Source: Primulina eburnea (taxonomy: Eukaryota > Streptophyta > Magnoliopsida > Lamiales > Gesneriaceae). Taken from it: a stretch of DNA of 64,000 bases. Below are positions 25,285 through 37,844 of this stretch, piece after piece. The stretch is taken from the NCBI RefSeq assembly GCF_022965805.1, contig NW_027331315.1:91498-155497 (forward strand). The letters are read 5' to 3'. Position 1 is the stretch's first letter, and every line of letters starts with the position of its first letter. The notes under the pieces were generated by a model. It was not told the DNA's origin and searched no databases. It saw only the letters and a program-made list of their open reading frames with translations. A program made the translations under genes and the position numbers.

Positions 25285-26184
25285 ATACCGCCTCGGAGAT
25301 TTCCAGAAAGGGGTAGCACTTTGTCTGAACAGATGGATGTATCAGAAGCTCAGCTAGAAGAAAAGATGAAAGAATTTGAGTTATTACAGCCGCCGACTTT
25401 GAGTGGTACCGAGACATCTGAAGATTGTCAGAACTGGTTTGATGATATAGAAATCTTGTTTGATTTACTTGATTGTACAGATGAACAGAGGGTTAAAATG
25501 GTGCCTTATCAGTTACGAGAAGCCGCCAGGAGTTGGTGGATTACCAGTAGAAGAATGTGGGAACAGAGAGGTACAGTGATTTCGTGGGAAATATTCAGAA
25601 CTGAATTCTATCGAAGATTTTTCTCAGCTTCGTATCGAGAGAACAAGAAATTAGAGTTTGAGAATTTGAGCCAAGGGCAGCTGAATATTGACCAATATAT
25701 TGCTAAATTCTCGATTTTACTGTTTTTTGCTCCTCAAATAGCTGGAAATGATGAAGCTGTAGTGAATCAGTTCATCAGAGGACTGAATTCGGAGGTAGTT
25801 GCATTTATGAATTTGCAACGACCTTACCATTTTGCTGACATCCTGAGTAGAGCAAAGAGAGCTGAGGCGAGTCTGATTAGACAGCTAGGGAGGTTGTGCA
25901 TGAAGCCATCCCAAACCCAGCAATCCCCTCTTCGATTCGATCGAGACAGTACGAGTGGAAAGCAAGATTTGCTGAAAGTTCAAAAGAAGCCATTTAAGAA
26001 GTCGGGAAGTGGTTCCTCTAGCTCAAGTAGTTCCAATCCAAGCCATATCGATGACTATTGTAGGAATTGCGGAGGGAGACATTCCTCAGAGCAATGCAAA
26101 GGAGTGCTGGGTAGATGCAATATCTGTAAACAGCTGGGGCATTTTGCTAAAGTTTGTCCCCAGAGAGGCTTCCGAAGAGGTTAG
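25285..26184 (+). CDS. gag: Gag protein of element 2 (start codon probably lost)
   Basis: An open frame that ends at TAG 26182-26184. From the ATG at 25333 it gives 283 residues (MDVSEAQLEE...). In-frame sequence upstream reads PPRRFPERGS after an ATA at 25285-25287. Element 1's Gag begins MPP, so I infer the original start was here and mutated from ATG to ATA. It is also possible that 25333 is the working start. Counting from codon 25321, the retrotransposon Gag core spans about residues 60-160 (REAARSWW, GLNSEV). A serine-rich linker lies at 228-238. Zinc-knuckle motifs are CRNCGGRHSSEQC (247-259) and CNICKQLGHFAKVC (266-279). Gag would form the particle and bind RNA. The frame closes 5 residues after the second knuckle region's QRG, unlike element 1 where it runs on into protease. 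Confidence 0.88.
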   Translation: MPPRRFPERGSTLSEQMDVSEAQLEEKMKEFELLQPPTLSGTETSEDCQNWFDDIEILFDLLDCTDEQRVKMVPYQLREAARSWWITSRRMWEQRGTVISWEIFRTEFYRRFFSASYRENKKLEFENLSQGQLNIDQYIAKFSILLFFAPQIAGNDEAVVNQFIRGLNSEVVAFMNLQRPYHFADILSRAKRAEASLIRQLGRLCMKPSQTQQSPLRFDRDSTSGKQDLLKVQKKPFKKSGSGSSSSSSSNPSHIDDYCRNCGGRHSSEQCKGVLGRCNICKQLGHFAKVCPQRGFRRG

Positions 26185-28716
26185 GGAGCTGAGTCATTGG
26201 TGGTAATGACAGAAGAACAGACTCAGAACACGTCATAGGTACTATTCTTTTATGATTATATTGCATATGTATTGATGTATACTAATGCATTCATTATGAG
26301 TATCTTTGAAAGAATTGCATTGATATATGCTGTACCTGTTGAGTCTGGTTGTACTGTAGTATTGATTCCTGTATTTTGGGGAAAAGAAAGATAGATATCA
26401 GAGATTTCTGTGAAATATCATAAACTACAGTAAGATAAGAATGAGATCGAGTTAGATTAGGATGTACTTGTGTTACAGATTTGATTGCATTATTGATAAT
26501 AGTATGCTAAACGAGTACAGAACCATTATAGACTCCTTTCAGGAGATTACAAGAGTTAGACCAGATACAGCTACTGAGTGGAGATTTTGCAATAAGGATT
26601 CTAGATTTAGAATTCCTTTGATATTGTCGTATATGACTCGATTGTTACAGAAAGGAACAGATGGTATCCTTATGTACTCAGTAGATGTACTGAAATCGAG
26701 CTTAACATTGGCAGATTTGCCAGTGATATACGAGTTGGTAGATGTTTGCCTAGATAAGATTTTAGATTTGCTTTATATCAGAAAGATAGATTTCAGAATT
26801 GAATTCAGATCAGATACTGATTGTTGTTTTAGAATTCAGAACAGAATGATATTGAGTGTACAGAATGAATTGAAAAATCAGTAGAAGAATATCGACCAGG
26901 AGTTACATCCGATTTTGTGTGGCTCTTTGGCATGTTTCAGTATATTCAGAGATGTTCTGATGATTCTATGCTTGTTATATCTATGAGATTTTGATATGTA
27001 ACAGCATATGATTGATTAAAAGGAATATTTGAAGATTTATTGAATATTCAGAGAACCGTGATTATTGTATACAGAAATTAGTCAGGTATGAATTATAATT
27101 GAAACAGATTGTATTCAGAATATATGATATCTGCAGTTTGTATACCGATTTATTTGCACCGTTAAGACAGAAATCAGTGACTGTAAACGACACAGGTAAC
27201 AGATATATCAGAATTAGCAGAAATGTCAGAAAGTCAGATTTGCTGAGTTTTACAGATTTTCTTATTCTCTTATTTCCTTATTATGTTATATCTGCTTGCG
27301 TATTGTGATTGCTCTAAATCAGTATTTGAGACATCTTATATTGTTTGGGAGCATATTCTATTTGCAGATGAGATATGGCAGATGATTTGGGCACTGTGAA
27401 GATTGATCAGTAGTCAGAATTATCAGTATTGCCAGCAATCGTTGTTTTATGAGTTTTCTTAAACTCACTAGATCTGTATAGGTTATCTTTATCTCGAATC
27501 TGATTGATATTACTGTGGGTTGTATGTATGTTTGATACCGAATATTGTAAACAGTTGAGAGTTGCAACAGTTCAGAAATGTGATCAGAATGCTCAGAATT
27601 GTATTTCGATAATCAGAACAGAGTTTCGATTAGAGTAACTGATATGTGAATTGTGTTTGTATAAGATTGATTAGTTTGTGATATCCGAATGTTTCAGAAT
27701 TGTATAACAGAATTGAGAGTTATAATCAGAACCGAATACCAGGTAGGTATTTCTTCTTTATTTTATATTTTTAACTGATTGTTTATACCGAATAGTGCGA
27801 ATCAGATATCACAAATGGTGTCAGACATGCACAGTGATCGATTCAGTTTTCATTCGGATAACAGATAGTTGTGAGATAAGCAGATTAGAGCAATGATGGC
27901 AGAAAATTGTACAGAAATGTTAGCAGGAATTGTACTGATAGGTCTGAATTGCTAACAGGAGAAAGCAGAAAGATAGAAATCAAAAGATTTGTTACAGAAT
28001 ATGTATATTTCTGAATAGAAATGAGAGTACATTTCTATGGTTTTCGTAATGACATTACAGCTATTTTCTTTAGATTTTGATATGATATGATTAAGATTGA
28101 CAGATTGTTCAATCTATATCTATCAGTTTGTACCAGATTACGTACAAACAGAACTAGATAACATAGATCGATGTCAAAGAAATGATCAGATGGATTAGAA
28201 TATTGAATTAGATGATATCAGATTGTGATTTTGATGGAGTTGTACTTGTGATAGACTATATCATAAGCTCTCTTGTGCAGATTTATTACAGATTGGCAGG
28301 TAGTCAGAAACATTGACAGATAGTCAAGGTGTAATAATCAGATATTGGCAGATATTGGTAGAACTTTAGTGCTGGATGATAGCACTAGTTATCCAGATAG
28401 TTCAGCATGAATAGAGTTAAGCCACCAATGGCGGATGATAACGATTGGGAATTGAAGATAAAGACTGAATATGTCCTGGATTGGGATAAGCAAATGTGAT
28501 CACAGCTACAGGTAATATTGTTTTGTTATAACTTACAGGTTGGTTTATACGGATGTTGTATAGCCAGTATGATGAGATTGATTTTGTCAGAACTGGAGAA
28601 GAAGTATTATGACATTATACTTCGTGAATTCTTATTCCAGACTGGAATCAGATATTTGAGTTTCTGAGTTAAACTCTATGTACATATCTTCTGATATATC
28701 TGAATTGATTACTTGC
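26185..28716 (+). pseudogene. Decayed pol remnant of element 2
   Basis: This 2.5-kb stretch shows traces of Pol but no working frame. In the Gag frame, a protease-like segment follows two in-frame stops (26182 and 26236). It reads YTNAFIMSIFERIAL from 26278, where the catalytic Asp-Thr-Gly triad is replaced by YTN, then stops again near 26391. In the next frame, 26462-26884 reads FDCIIDNSMLNEYRTIID... and LLQKGTDGILMYSVDVLKSS... LADLPVIYE, which I recognise as the protease-to-RT linker of plant Ty3/gypsy Pol. Beyond 26885, RT, RNase H and integrase cannot be identified with confidence. Weak hints near 27045-27110 and 28070-28140 are only suggestive. Many codons look as if decayed by long drift. 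Confidence 0.75.
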
Positions 28717-28734
28717 GAGTTCGAGGACGAACTC
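28717..28734 (+). other. Conserved hairpin upstream of the polypurine tract (element 2)
   Basis: GAGTTCG, loop AGGA, CGAACTC: a perfect 7-bp stem. Two base pairs differ from elements 1 and 3 (G-C instead of A-T or T-A), and both sides changed together. It sits 6 bases before the polypurine tract. Confidence 0.7.
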
Positions 28735-28740
28735 AGATTT

Positions 28741-28754
28741 AAGAGGGGGAGAAA
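28741..28754 (+). other. Element 2 polypurine tract
   Basis: aagagggggagaaa lies directly before the 3' LTR start TGTAAGG. Position and composition fit the plus-strand primer. Confidence 0.9.
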
Positions 28755-29042
28755 TGTAAGGCCCGAGATAATAAAGATGATATTATTTTAATCCGAGAGT
28801 ATGTAATTGGAAACTTTTGGAGTGTTGATTTATATTCCAAGATGTTTGCAATTATTTAGGATTGAAATGGAATTATTTAGGATTGAATTGAATTAAAAAG
28901 ATTGAGCGGGGGCCAATTTGCAATTAGTGAAAAATTGAGGGACTAAAGTGTAATTAATGTATTTTGCATGGGACACTTGGCTTAATTCACCTCTTGAACG
29001 TGGCCTTGCAATTGATTGATTCACCTCTTCAACGATATATAT

Positions 29043-29079
<37 letters not shown>

Positions 29080-30839
29080 AACATCATTTCCTCGACAATT
29101 TCAAGGCAAAACCGAGAAAAGCTTCATGAAATTCTCAAAACTTGGTTTTGGTGCGAAAATTGTGATTTTGGTTAATTCGGTTATCAGATTTTAATTCCGG
29201 ACACAGTACTGTACTCCTCTCGTTGAGAGCTACAACTGGACGTAAGTTTTATGGAGTTCTGTTATCATTTGAAATTATGATATTGCCAGAATTGAATATG
29301 ATTCAGATATGGTGTTTTTGCTACCGTAGACATTATAGAATTGAAGTAAGATTAAAGAATAGATTGTTTCGGTAATTGTTATGATTTTTGAAAGATATTG
29401 ACTGCGATTCTATATAAAAATTGTGTTAGTATTCAGAGTATGAATTATATTAACACAGATTATGAAGTCCAGTATTAGATTTGTGATGTTCAGATGGACG
29501 GGGTTAGTCAGATTGTATTATTATGCCGTCGAAACATCAGTTGATTTATATTGATCAGATTCAGTATTGATTGAGATGGATCAGATTCCGTAATTATTCA
29601 GATTGGATTGTAGTGTCGATGACATGACTCAGATTGTATTATGTTCAGACATTGATCAGATTTTGTACTGAATTGGGTATTGATCAGAACAAATTGTGTT
29701 TTGAGCTGCACATTGATACAGTGTATTTATTCTTGTCATTTCAGATTGAAGATGGACAGACTGGACTTCGAGACTTCGTCTTCCTCAGACGGGGAAGATA
29801 AAGGTATAATTCATGTGATATCTGGGAAGATATAACTCAAATCAAATCTTATCTGAGTTTCCCAATAAAATCACATACTAGACTATTATTTATGTTTTGA
29901 TATGATTGTTTATAGATTTGTTTATAGAACTTGTATACAAATCTTGCTATGCTTTGTTTACAGATCTTGTGGCATTGCATTAGAATGATTATGTTTGTTT
30001 ACAGATTGTGTATTCATGCATTAAGATAGGACAGTCTGGAGATCAAGCAGACTTCTAGATGTTCGGCGATATCTCAGCTTAGGGGAAGATCACCGCCCCT
30101 ATTGTAGATGCGGATACAGATCAGGCCGAAGTCTTGGAATAAGACGTACAGCACCTCGATTGGTAGGGTAGGTGACAGACAGTGACGTCTTATTCACAAC
30201 GGGATCCCTAGAGTTATAGATCGAGTCAAGTCTAGACATGATTTGATTAGAACTGCATGCTTATATGGATGTGGCTCCTAGATCATGGGACCCATCATTA
30301 CTACTTTCAGTTGGATTAGCATGTTTTATGATTAAGATTGTTTATATGCATGTTTATCTGAATTGAGTTGCATGCTTATTTGATTAATTTCATAGACTAT
30401 GAAATAGATTGTTTCTATACATGATAGCATGTTTTATGATTTAGTTTGTGTATATACATGCTTACCATGTTTTATACTGGGATTTATTCTCACCGGAGTT
30501 ATCCGGCTGTTGTCTTGTTTTGTATGTGTGCATGACAACAGGTGGGGCTGGATCAGGGTCGAGATGACGATGAGAGAAGACGAGTTAGCGTGGTGATTCC
30601 GGACTTATAGTAGACTTGGTTTATTACTTGAATTTAGTAGTTGAACCTTAGACTAGTTTGAATTAGAAGTGTGTTGTACAAGACTTGTATAATTATTATA
30701 CTGATTTGTATAATAGATAAATGCCATTACCTTCCGCACTTTATGTTAAAAATAAAAATTTTTAGACTCTGTTTTATCTTAATTGATAATTAAATCCCAA
30801 AGATGATTAATAAGACAGATCAGCGTCCGGTTCCCCACA
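28755..30839 (+). repeat. Element 2 3' LTR
   Basis: 2,085 bp, the same length as the 5' copy and nearly identical. In the TA microsatellite (29036-29079) the AA interruption follows ten TA units and precedes eleven, against eight and thirteen in the 5' copy, so the total is unchanged. No gene is seen. Confidence 0.95.
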
Positions 30840-33800
30840 GTTTAGCCCAAAAAGTAATCCAAAAATAGAATCCCTCCCCTTCTTAGTCCTAGGCAACCCC
30901 AAAATAAAATCCATAGAAATGTCAATCCAAGTTCTTTTTAAGAATAGCACGCAAAAGTGTTCTCAAAGTTCTATTTACAACTTCAGTTTGTCCATCCGTT
31001 TGAGGATGACAAGTAGTAGATTACAACAATATTGAGCAAAGTTTAGCCCATAAAGTAATCCAAAAATAGAATCCCTCCCCTTCTTAGTCCTAGGCAACCC
31101 CAAAATAAAGTCCATAGAAATGTCAATCAAAGTTCTTTTAAGAATAGCACGCAAATATTGAGCAAAGTTCTATTTTCAACTTCAGTTTGTCCATCCGTTT
31201 GAGGATGACAAGTAGTAGATTACAACAATATTGAGCAAAGTTTAGCCCATATAAGTTCTATTGACAACTTCAGTTTGTCCATCCGTTTGAGGATGACAAA
31301 TAGTAGATTACAACAATATTGAGCAAAGTTTATCCCATAAAGTAATCCAAAAATAGAATCCCTCCACTTCTTAGTCCTAGGCAACCCCAAAATAAAGTCC
31401 ATAGAAATGTCAATCCAAGTTCTTTTTAAGAATAGCACGCAAAAGTGCTCCCAAAGTTCTATTTACAACTTCAGTTTGTCCATCCGTTTGAGGATGACAA
31501 GTAGTAGATTACAACAATATGGAGCAAAGTTTAGCCCATAAAGTAATCCAAAAATAGAATCCCTCCCCTTCTTAGTCCTAGGCAACCGCAAAATAAAGTG
31601 CATAGAAATGTCAATCCAAGTTCTTTTTAAGAATAGCACGCAAAAGTGTTCTCAAAGTTTTATTTACAACTTCAGTTTGTCCATCCGTTTGGGGATGACA
31701 AGTAGTAGATTACAACAATATTGAGCAAAGTTTAGCCCATATAAGTTCTATTGACAACTTCAGTTTGTCCATCCGTTTGAGGATGACAAATAGTAGATTA
31801 CAACAATATTGAGCAAAGTTTATCCCATAAAGTAATCCAAAAATAGAATCCCTCCACTTCTTAGTCCTAGGCAACCCCAAAATAAAGTCCATAGAAATGT
31901 CAATCCAAGTTCTTTTTAAGAATAGCACGCAAAAGTGCTCCCAAAGTTCTATTTACAACTTCAGTTTGTCCATCCGTTTGAGGATGACAAGTAGTAGATT
32001 ACAACAATATGGAGCAAAGTTTAGCCCATAAAGTAATCCAAAAATAGAATCCCTCCCCTTCTTAGTCCTAGGCAACCGCAAAATAAAGTGCATAGAAATG
32101 TCAATCCAAGTTCTTTTTAAGAATAGCACGCAAAAGTGTTCTCAAAGTTTTATTTACAACTTCAGTTTGTCCATCCGTTTGAGGATGACAAGTAGTAGAT
32201 TACAACAATATTGAGCAAAGTTTAGCCCATAAAGTAATCCAAAAATAGAATCCCTCCCCTTCTTAGTCCTAGGCAACCCCAAAATAAAGTCCATAGAAAT
32301 GTCAATCAAAGTTCTTTTAAGAATAGCACGCAAATATTGAGCAAAGTTCTATTTTCAACTTCAGTTTGTCCATCCGTTTGAGGATGACAAGTAGTAGATT
32401 ACAACAATATGGAGCAAAGTTTAGCCCATAAAGTAATCCAAAAATAGAATCCCTCCCCTTCTTAGTCCTAGACAACCCCAAAATAAAGTCCATAGAAATG
32501 TCAATCCAAGTTCTTTTAAGAATAGCACGCACAAGTGTTCCCAAAGTTCTATTTACAACTTCAGTTTGTCCATCCGTTTGGGGATGACAAGTAGTAGATT
32601 ACAACAATATTGAGCAAAGTTTAGCCCATATAAGTTCTATTGACAACTTCAGTTTGTCTATCCGTTTGAGGATGACAAGTAGTAGATTACAACAATATTG
32701 AGCAAAGTTTAGCCCATAAAGTAATCCAAAAATAGAATCCATCCACTTCTTAGTCCTAGGCAACCCCAAAATAAAGTCCATAGAAATGTCAATCCAAGTT
32801 CTTTTTAAGAATAGCACGCAAAAGTGGTCCCAAAGTTCTATTTACAACTTCAGTTTGTCCATCCGTTTGAGGATGACAAGTAGTAGATTACAACAATATT
32901 GAGCAAAGTTTAGCCCACAAAATAATCCAAAAATAGAATCCCTCCCCTTCTTTGTCCTAGGCAACCCCAAAATAAAGTGCATAGAAATGTCAATCCAAGT
33001 TCTTTTTAAGAATAGCACGCAAAAGTGTTCCCAAAGTTCTATTTTCAACTTCAGTTTGTCCATCCGTTTGAGGATGACAAGTAGTAGATTACAACTTTAT
33101 TGTGCAAAGTTTAGCCCATAAAATAATCCAAAAATAGAATCCCTCCCATTCTTAGTCCTAGGCAACCCCAAAATAAAGTCCATAGAAATGTCAATCCAAG
33201 TTCTTTTTAAGAATAGCACGCAAAAGTGTTCCTAAAGTTCTATTTACAACTTCAGTTTGTCCATCTGTTTGAGGATGACAAGTAGTAGATTACAACAATA
33301 TTGAGCAAAGTTTGGCCATAAAGTAATCCAAAAATAGAATCCCTCCCCTTCTTAGTCCTAGGCTACCCCAAAATAAAGTCCATAGAAATGTCAATCCAAG
33401 TTCTTTTTAAGAATAGCACGCAAAAGTGTTCCCAAAGTTCTATTTACAACTTCAGTTTGTCCATCCGTTTGAGGATGACAAGTAGTAGATTACAACAATA
33501 TTGAGCAAAGTTTAGCCCATAAAGTAATCCAAAAATAGAATCCCTCCCCTTTTTAGTCCTAGGCAACCCCAAAATAAAGTCCATAGAAATGTCAATCCAA
33601 GTTCTTTTAAGAATAGCACGCACAAGTGTTCCCAAAGTTCTATTTACAACTTCAGTTTGTCCATCCATTTGGGGATGACAAGTAGTAGATTACAACAATA
33701 TTGAGCAAAGTTTAGCCCATATAAGTTCTATTGACAACTTCAGTTTGTCCATCCGTTTGAGGATGACAAATAGTAGATTACAACAATATTGAGCAAAGTT

Positions 33801-36800
33801 TAGCCCATAAAGTAATCCAAAAATAGAATCCCTCCCCTTCTTAGTCCTAGGCAACCCCAAAATAAAGTCCATAGAAATGTCAATCCAAGTTCTTTTTAAG
33901 AATAACACGCAAAAGTGTTCTCAAAGTTCTATTTACAACTTCAGTTTGTCCATCCGTTTGAGGATGACAAGTAGTAGATTACAACAATATTGAGCAAAGT
34001 TTAGCCCATAAAGTAATCCAAAAATAGAATCCCTCACCTTCTTAGTCCTAGGCAACCCCAAAATAAAGTCCATAGAAATGTCAGTCCAAGTTCTTTTAAG
34101 AATAGCACGCAAAAGTGTTCCCAAAGTTCTATTTACAACTTCAGTTTGTCCATCCGTTTGAGGATGACAAGTAGTAGATTACAACTTTATTGTGCAAAGT
34201 TTATCCCATAAAGTAATCCAAAAATAGAATCCCTCCCCTTCTTAGTCCTAGGCAACCCCAAAATAAAGTCCATACAAATGTCAATCCAAGTTCTTTTTAA
34301 GAATAGCACGCAAAAGTGTTCCCATAGTTCTATTTACAACTTCAGTTTGTCCATCTGTTTGAGGATGACAATTAGTAGATTACAACAATATTGAGCAAAG
34401 TTTAGCCATAAAGTAATCCAAAAATAGAATCCCTCCCCTTCTTAGTCCTAGGCTACCCCAAAATAAAGTCCATAGAAATGTCAATCCAAGTTCTTTTTAA
34501 GAATAGCACGCAAAAGTGTTCCCAAAGTTCTATTTACAACTTCAGTTTGTCCATCCGTTTGAGGATGACAAGTAGTAGATTACAACAATATTGAGCAAAG
34601 TTTAGCCCATAAAGTAATCCAAAAATAGAATCCCTCCCCTTCTTAGTCCTAGGCAACCCCAAAATAAAGTCCATAGAAATGTCAATCCAAGTTCTTTTAA
34701 GAATAGCACGCACAAGTGTTCCCAAAGTTCTATTTACAACTTCAGTTTGTCCATCCGTTTGGGGATGACAAGTAGTAGATTACAACAATATTGAGCAAAG
34801 TTTAGCCCATATAAGTTCTATTGACAACTTCAGTTTGTCCATCCGTTTGAGGATGACAAATAGTAGATTACAACAATATTGAGCAAAGTTTAGCCCATAA
34901 AGTAATCCAAAAATAGAATCCCTCCCCTTCTTTGTCCTAGGCAACCCCAAAATAAAGTCCATAGAAATGTCAATCGAAGTTCTTTTTAAGAATAACACGC
35001 AAAAGTGTTCTCAAAGTTCTATTTACAACTTCAGTTTGTCCATCCGTTTGAGGATGACAAGTAGTAGATTACAACAATATTGAGCAAATTTTAGCCCATA
35101 AAGTAATCCAAAAATAGAATCCCTCACCTTCTTAGTCCTAGGCAACCCCAAAATAAAGTCCATAGAAATGTCAGTCCAAGTTCTTTTAAGAATAGCACGC
35201 AAAAGTGTTCCCAAAGTTCTATTTACAACTTCAGTTTGTCCATCCGTTTGAGGATGACAAGTAGTAGATTACAACTTTATTGTGCAAAGTTTAGCCCATA
35301 AAGTAATCCAAAAATAGAATCCCTCCCCTTCTTAGTCCTAGGCAACCCCAAAATAAAGTCCATAGAAATGTCAATCCAAGTTCTTTTTAAGAATAGCACG
35401 CAAAAGTGTTCCCATAGTTCTATTTACAACTTCAGTTTGTCCATCTGTTTGAGGATGACAAGTAGTTGATTACAACAATATTGAGCAAAGTTTAGCCCAA
35501 AAAGTAATCCAAAAATAGAATCCCTCCCCTTCTTAGTCCTAGGCAACCCCAAAATAAAGTCCATAGAAATGTCAATCCAAGTTCTTTTTAATAATAGCAC
35601 GCAAAAGTGTTCTCAAAGTTCTATTTACAACTTCAGTTTGTCCATCCGTTTGAGGATGACAAGTAGTAGATTACAACAATATTGAGCAAAGTTTAGCCCA
35701 TAAAGTAATCCAAAAATAGAATCCCTCACCTTCTTAGTCCTAGGCAACCCCAAAATAAAGTCCATAGAAATGTCAGTCCAAGTTCTTTTAAGAATAGCAC
35801 GCAAAAGTGTTCCCAAAGTTCTATTTACAACTTCAGTTTGTCCATCCGTTTGAGGATGACAAGTAGTAGATTACAACTTTATTGTGCAAAGTTTAGCCCA
35901 TAAAGTAATCCAAAAATAGAATCCCTCCCCTTCTTAGTCCTAGGCAACCCCAAAATAAAGTCCATACAAATGTCAATCCAAGTTCTTTTTAATAATAGCA
36001 CGCAAAAGTGTTCCCATAGTTCTATTTACAACTTCAGTTTGTCCATCTGTTTGAGGATGACAATTAGTAGATTACAACAATATTGAGCAAAGTTTAGCCA
36101 TAAAGTAATCCAAAAATAGAATCCCTCCCCTTCTTAGTCCTAGGCTACCCCAAAATAAAGTCCATAGAAATGTCAATCTAAGTTCTTTTTAAGAATAGCA
36201 CGCAAAAGTGTTCCCAAAGTTCTATTTACAACTTCAGTTTGTCCATCCGTTTGAGGATGACAAGTAGTAGATTACAACAATATTGAGCAAAGTTTAGCCC
36301 ATAAAGTAATCCAAAAATAGAATCCCTCCCCTTCTTAGTCCTAGGCAACCCCAAAATAAAGTCCATAGAAATGTCAATCCAAGTTCTTTTAAGAATAGCA
36401 CGCACAAGTGTTCCCAAAGTTCTATTTACAACTTCAGTTTGTCCATCCGTTTGGGGATGACAAGTAGTAGATTACAACAATATTGAGCAAAGTTTAGCCC
36501 ATATAAGTTCTATTGACAACTTCAGTTTGTCCATCCGTTTGAGGATGACTAATAGTAGATTACAACAATATTGAGCAAAGTTTAGCCCAAAAAGTAATCC
36601 AAAAATAGAATCCCTCCCCTTCTTAGTCCTAGGCAACCCCAAAATAAAGTCCATAGAAATGTCAATCCAAGTTCTTTTTAAGAATAACACGCAAAAGTGT
36701 TCTCAAAGTTCTATTTACAACTTCAGTTTGCTCATCCGTTTGAGGATGACAAGTAGTAGATTACAACAATATTGAGCAAATTTTAGCCCATAAAGTAATC

Positions 36801-37844
36801 CAAAAATAGAATCCCTCACCTTCTTAGTCCTAGGCAACCCCAAAATAAAGTCCATAGAAATGTCAGTCCAAGTTCTTTTAAGAATAGCACGCAAAAGTGT
36901 TCCCAAAGTTCTATTTACAACTTCAGTTTGTCCATCCGTTTGAGGATGACAAGTAGTAGATTACAACTTTATTGTGCAAAGTTTAGCCCATAAAGTAATC
37001 CAAAAATAGAATCCCTCCCCTTCTTAGTCCTTGGCAACCCCAAAATAAAGTCCATAGAAATGTCAATCCAAGTTCTTTTTAAGAATAGCAAGCAAAAGTG
37101 TTCCCATAGTTCTATTTACAACTTCAGTTTGTCCATCTGTTTGAGGATGACAATTAGTAGATTACAACAATATTGAGCAAAGTTTAGCCATAAAGTAATT
37201 CAAAAATAGAATCCCTCCCCTTCTTAGTCCTAGGCTACCCCAAAATAAAGTCCATAGAAATGTCAATCCAAGTTCTTTTTAAGAATAGCACGCAAAAGTG
37301 TTCCCAAAGTTCTATTTACAACTTCAGTTTGTCCATCCGTTTGAGGATGACTAGTAGTAGATTACAACAATATTGAGCAAAGTTTAGCCCATAAAGTAAT
37401 CCAAAAATAGAATCCCTCCCCTTCTTAGTCCTAGGCAACCCCAAAATAAAGTCCATAGAAATGTCAATCCAAGTTCTTTTAAGAATAGCACGCACAAGTG
37501 TTCCCAAAGTTCTATTTACAACTTCAGTTTGTCCATCCGTTTGGGGATGACAAGTAGTAGATTACAACAATATTGAGCAAAGTTTAGCCCATATAAGTTC
37601 TATTGACAACTTCAGTTTGTCCATCCGTTTGAGGATGACAAATAGTAGATTACAACAATATTGAGCAAAGTTTAGCCCAAAAAGTAATCCAAAAATAGAA
37701 TCCCTCCCCTTCTTAGTCCTAGGCAACCCCAAAATAAAGTCCATAGAAATGTCAATCCAAGTTCTTTTTAATAATAGCACGCAAAAGTGTTCTCAAAGTT
37801 CTATTTACAACTTCAGTTTGTCCATCCGTTTGAGGATGACAAGT
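30840..37844 (-). repeat. Satellite array segment between elements 2 and 3
   Basis: About 35 monomers, with truncated ~90-bp monomers at about 31245, 31735, 32624, 33715, 34805, 36497 and 37587. The gaps are 490, 889, 1091, 1090, 1692 and 1090 bp, all 90 + n x 200. The first lies 1,089 bp from 22181 once element 2 is removed. A local 490-bp direct duplication covers about 31200-31690 and 31690-32180, sharing the private variants KKWRDS and YGINF. The monomers near 31140 and 32330 carry 'gcaaatattgagcaaag' in place of 'gcaaaagtgttcccaaag', a conversion-like patch. Confidence 0.93.

Larger units (their letters stand above)
22870..30839 (+). mobile_element. Element 2: non-autonomous Ty3/gypsy element with Gag frame and decayed pol
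   Basis: Two direct LTRs of exactly 2,085 bp flank a 3.8-kb interior. A perfect 5-bp target duplication, gttta, lies at 22865-22869 and 30840-30844. It has a tRNA-Met primer-binding site, a Gag frame, a pol region full of stops and frame breaks, a hairpin and a polypurine tract. The LTRs differ at only a handful of positions, so it moved recently although its own pol must have been dead for far longer. It therefore used enzymes from another element. The layout resembles published TR-GAG elements (terminal repeats plus gag only), except that pol remnants can still be made out. Confidence 0.93.

Noticed and set aside
27099..27308. Short frame in element 2 interior as a separate gene
   Set aside because: No domain or start context. 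It lies in the decayed pol region with stops on both sides.
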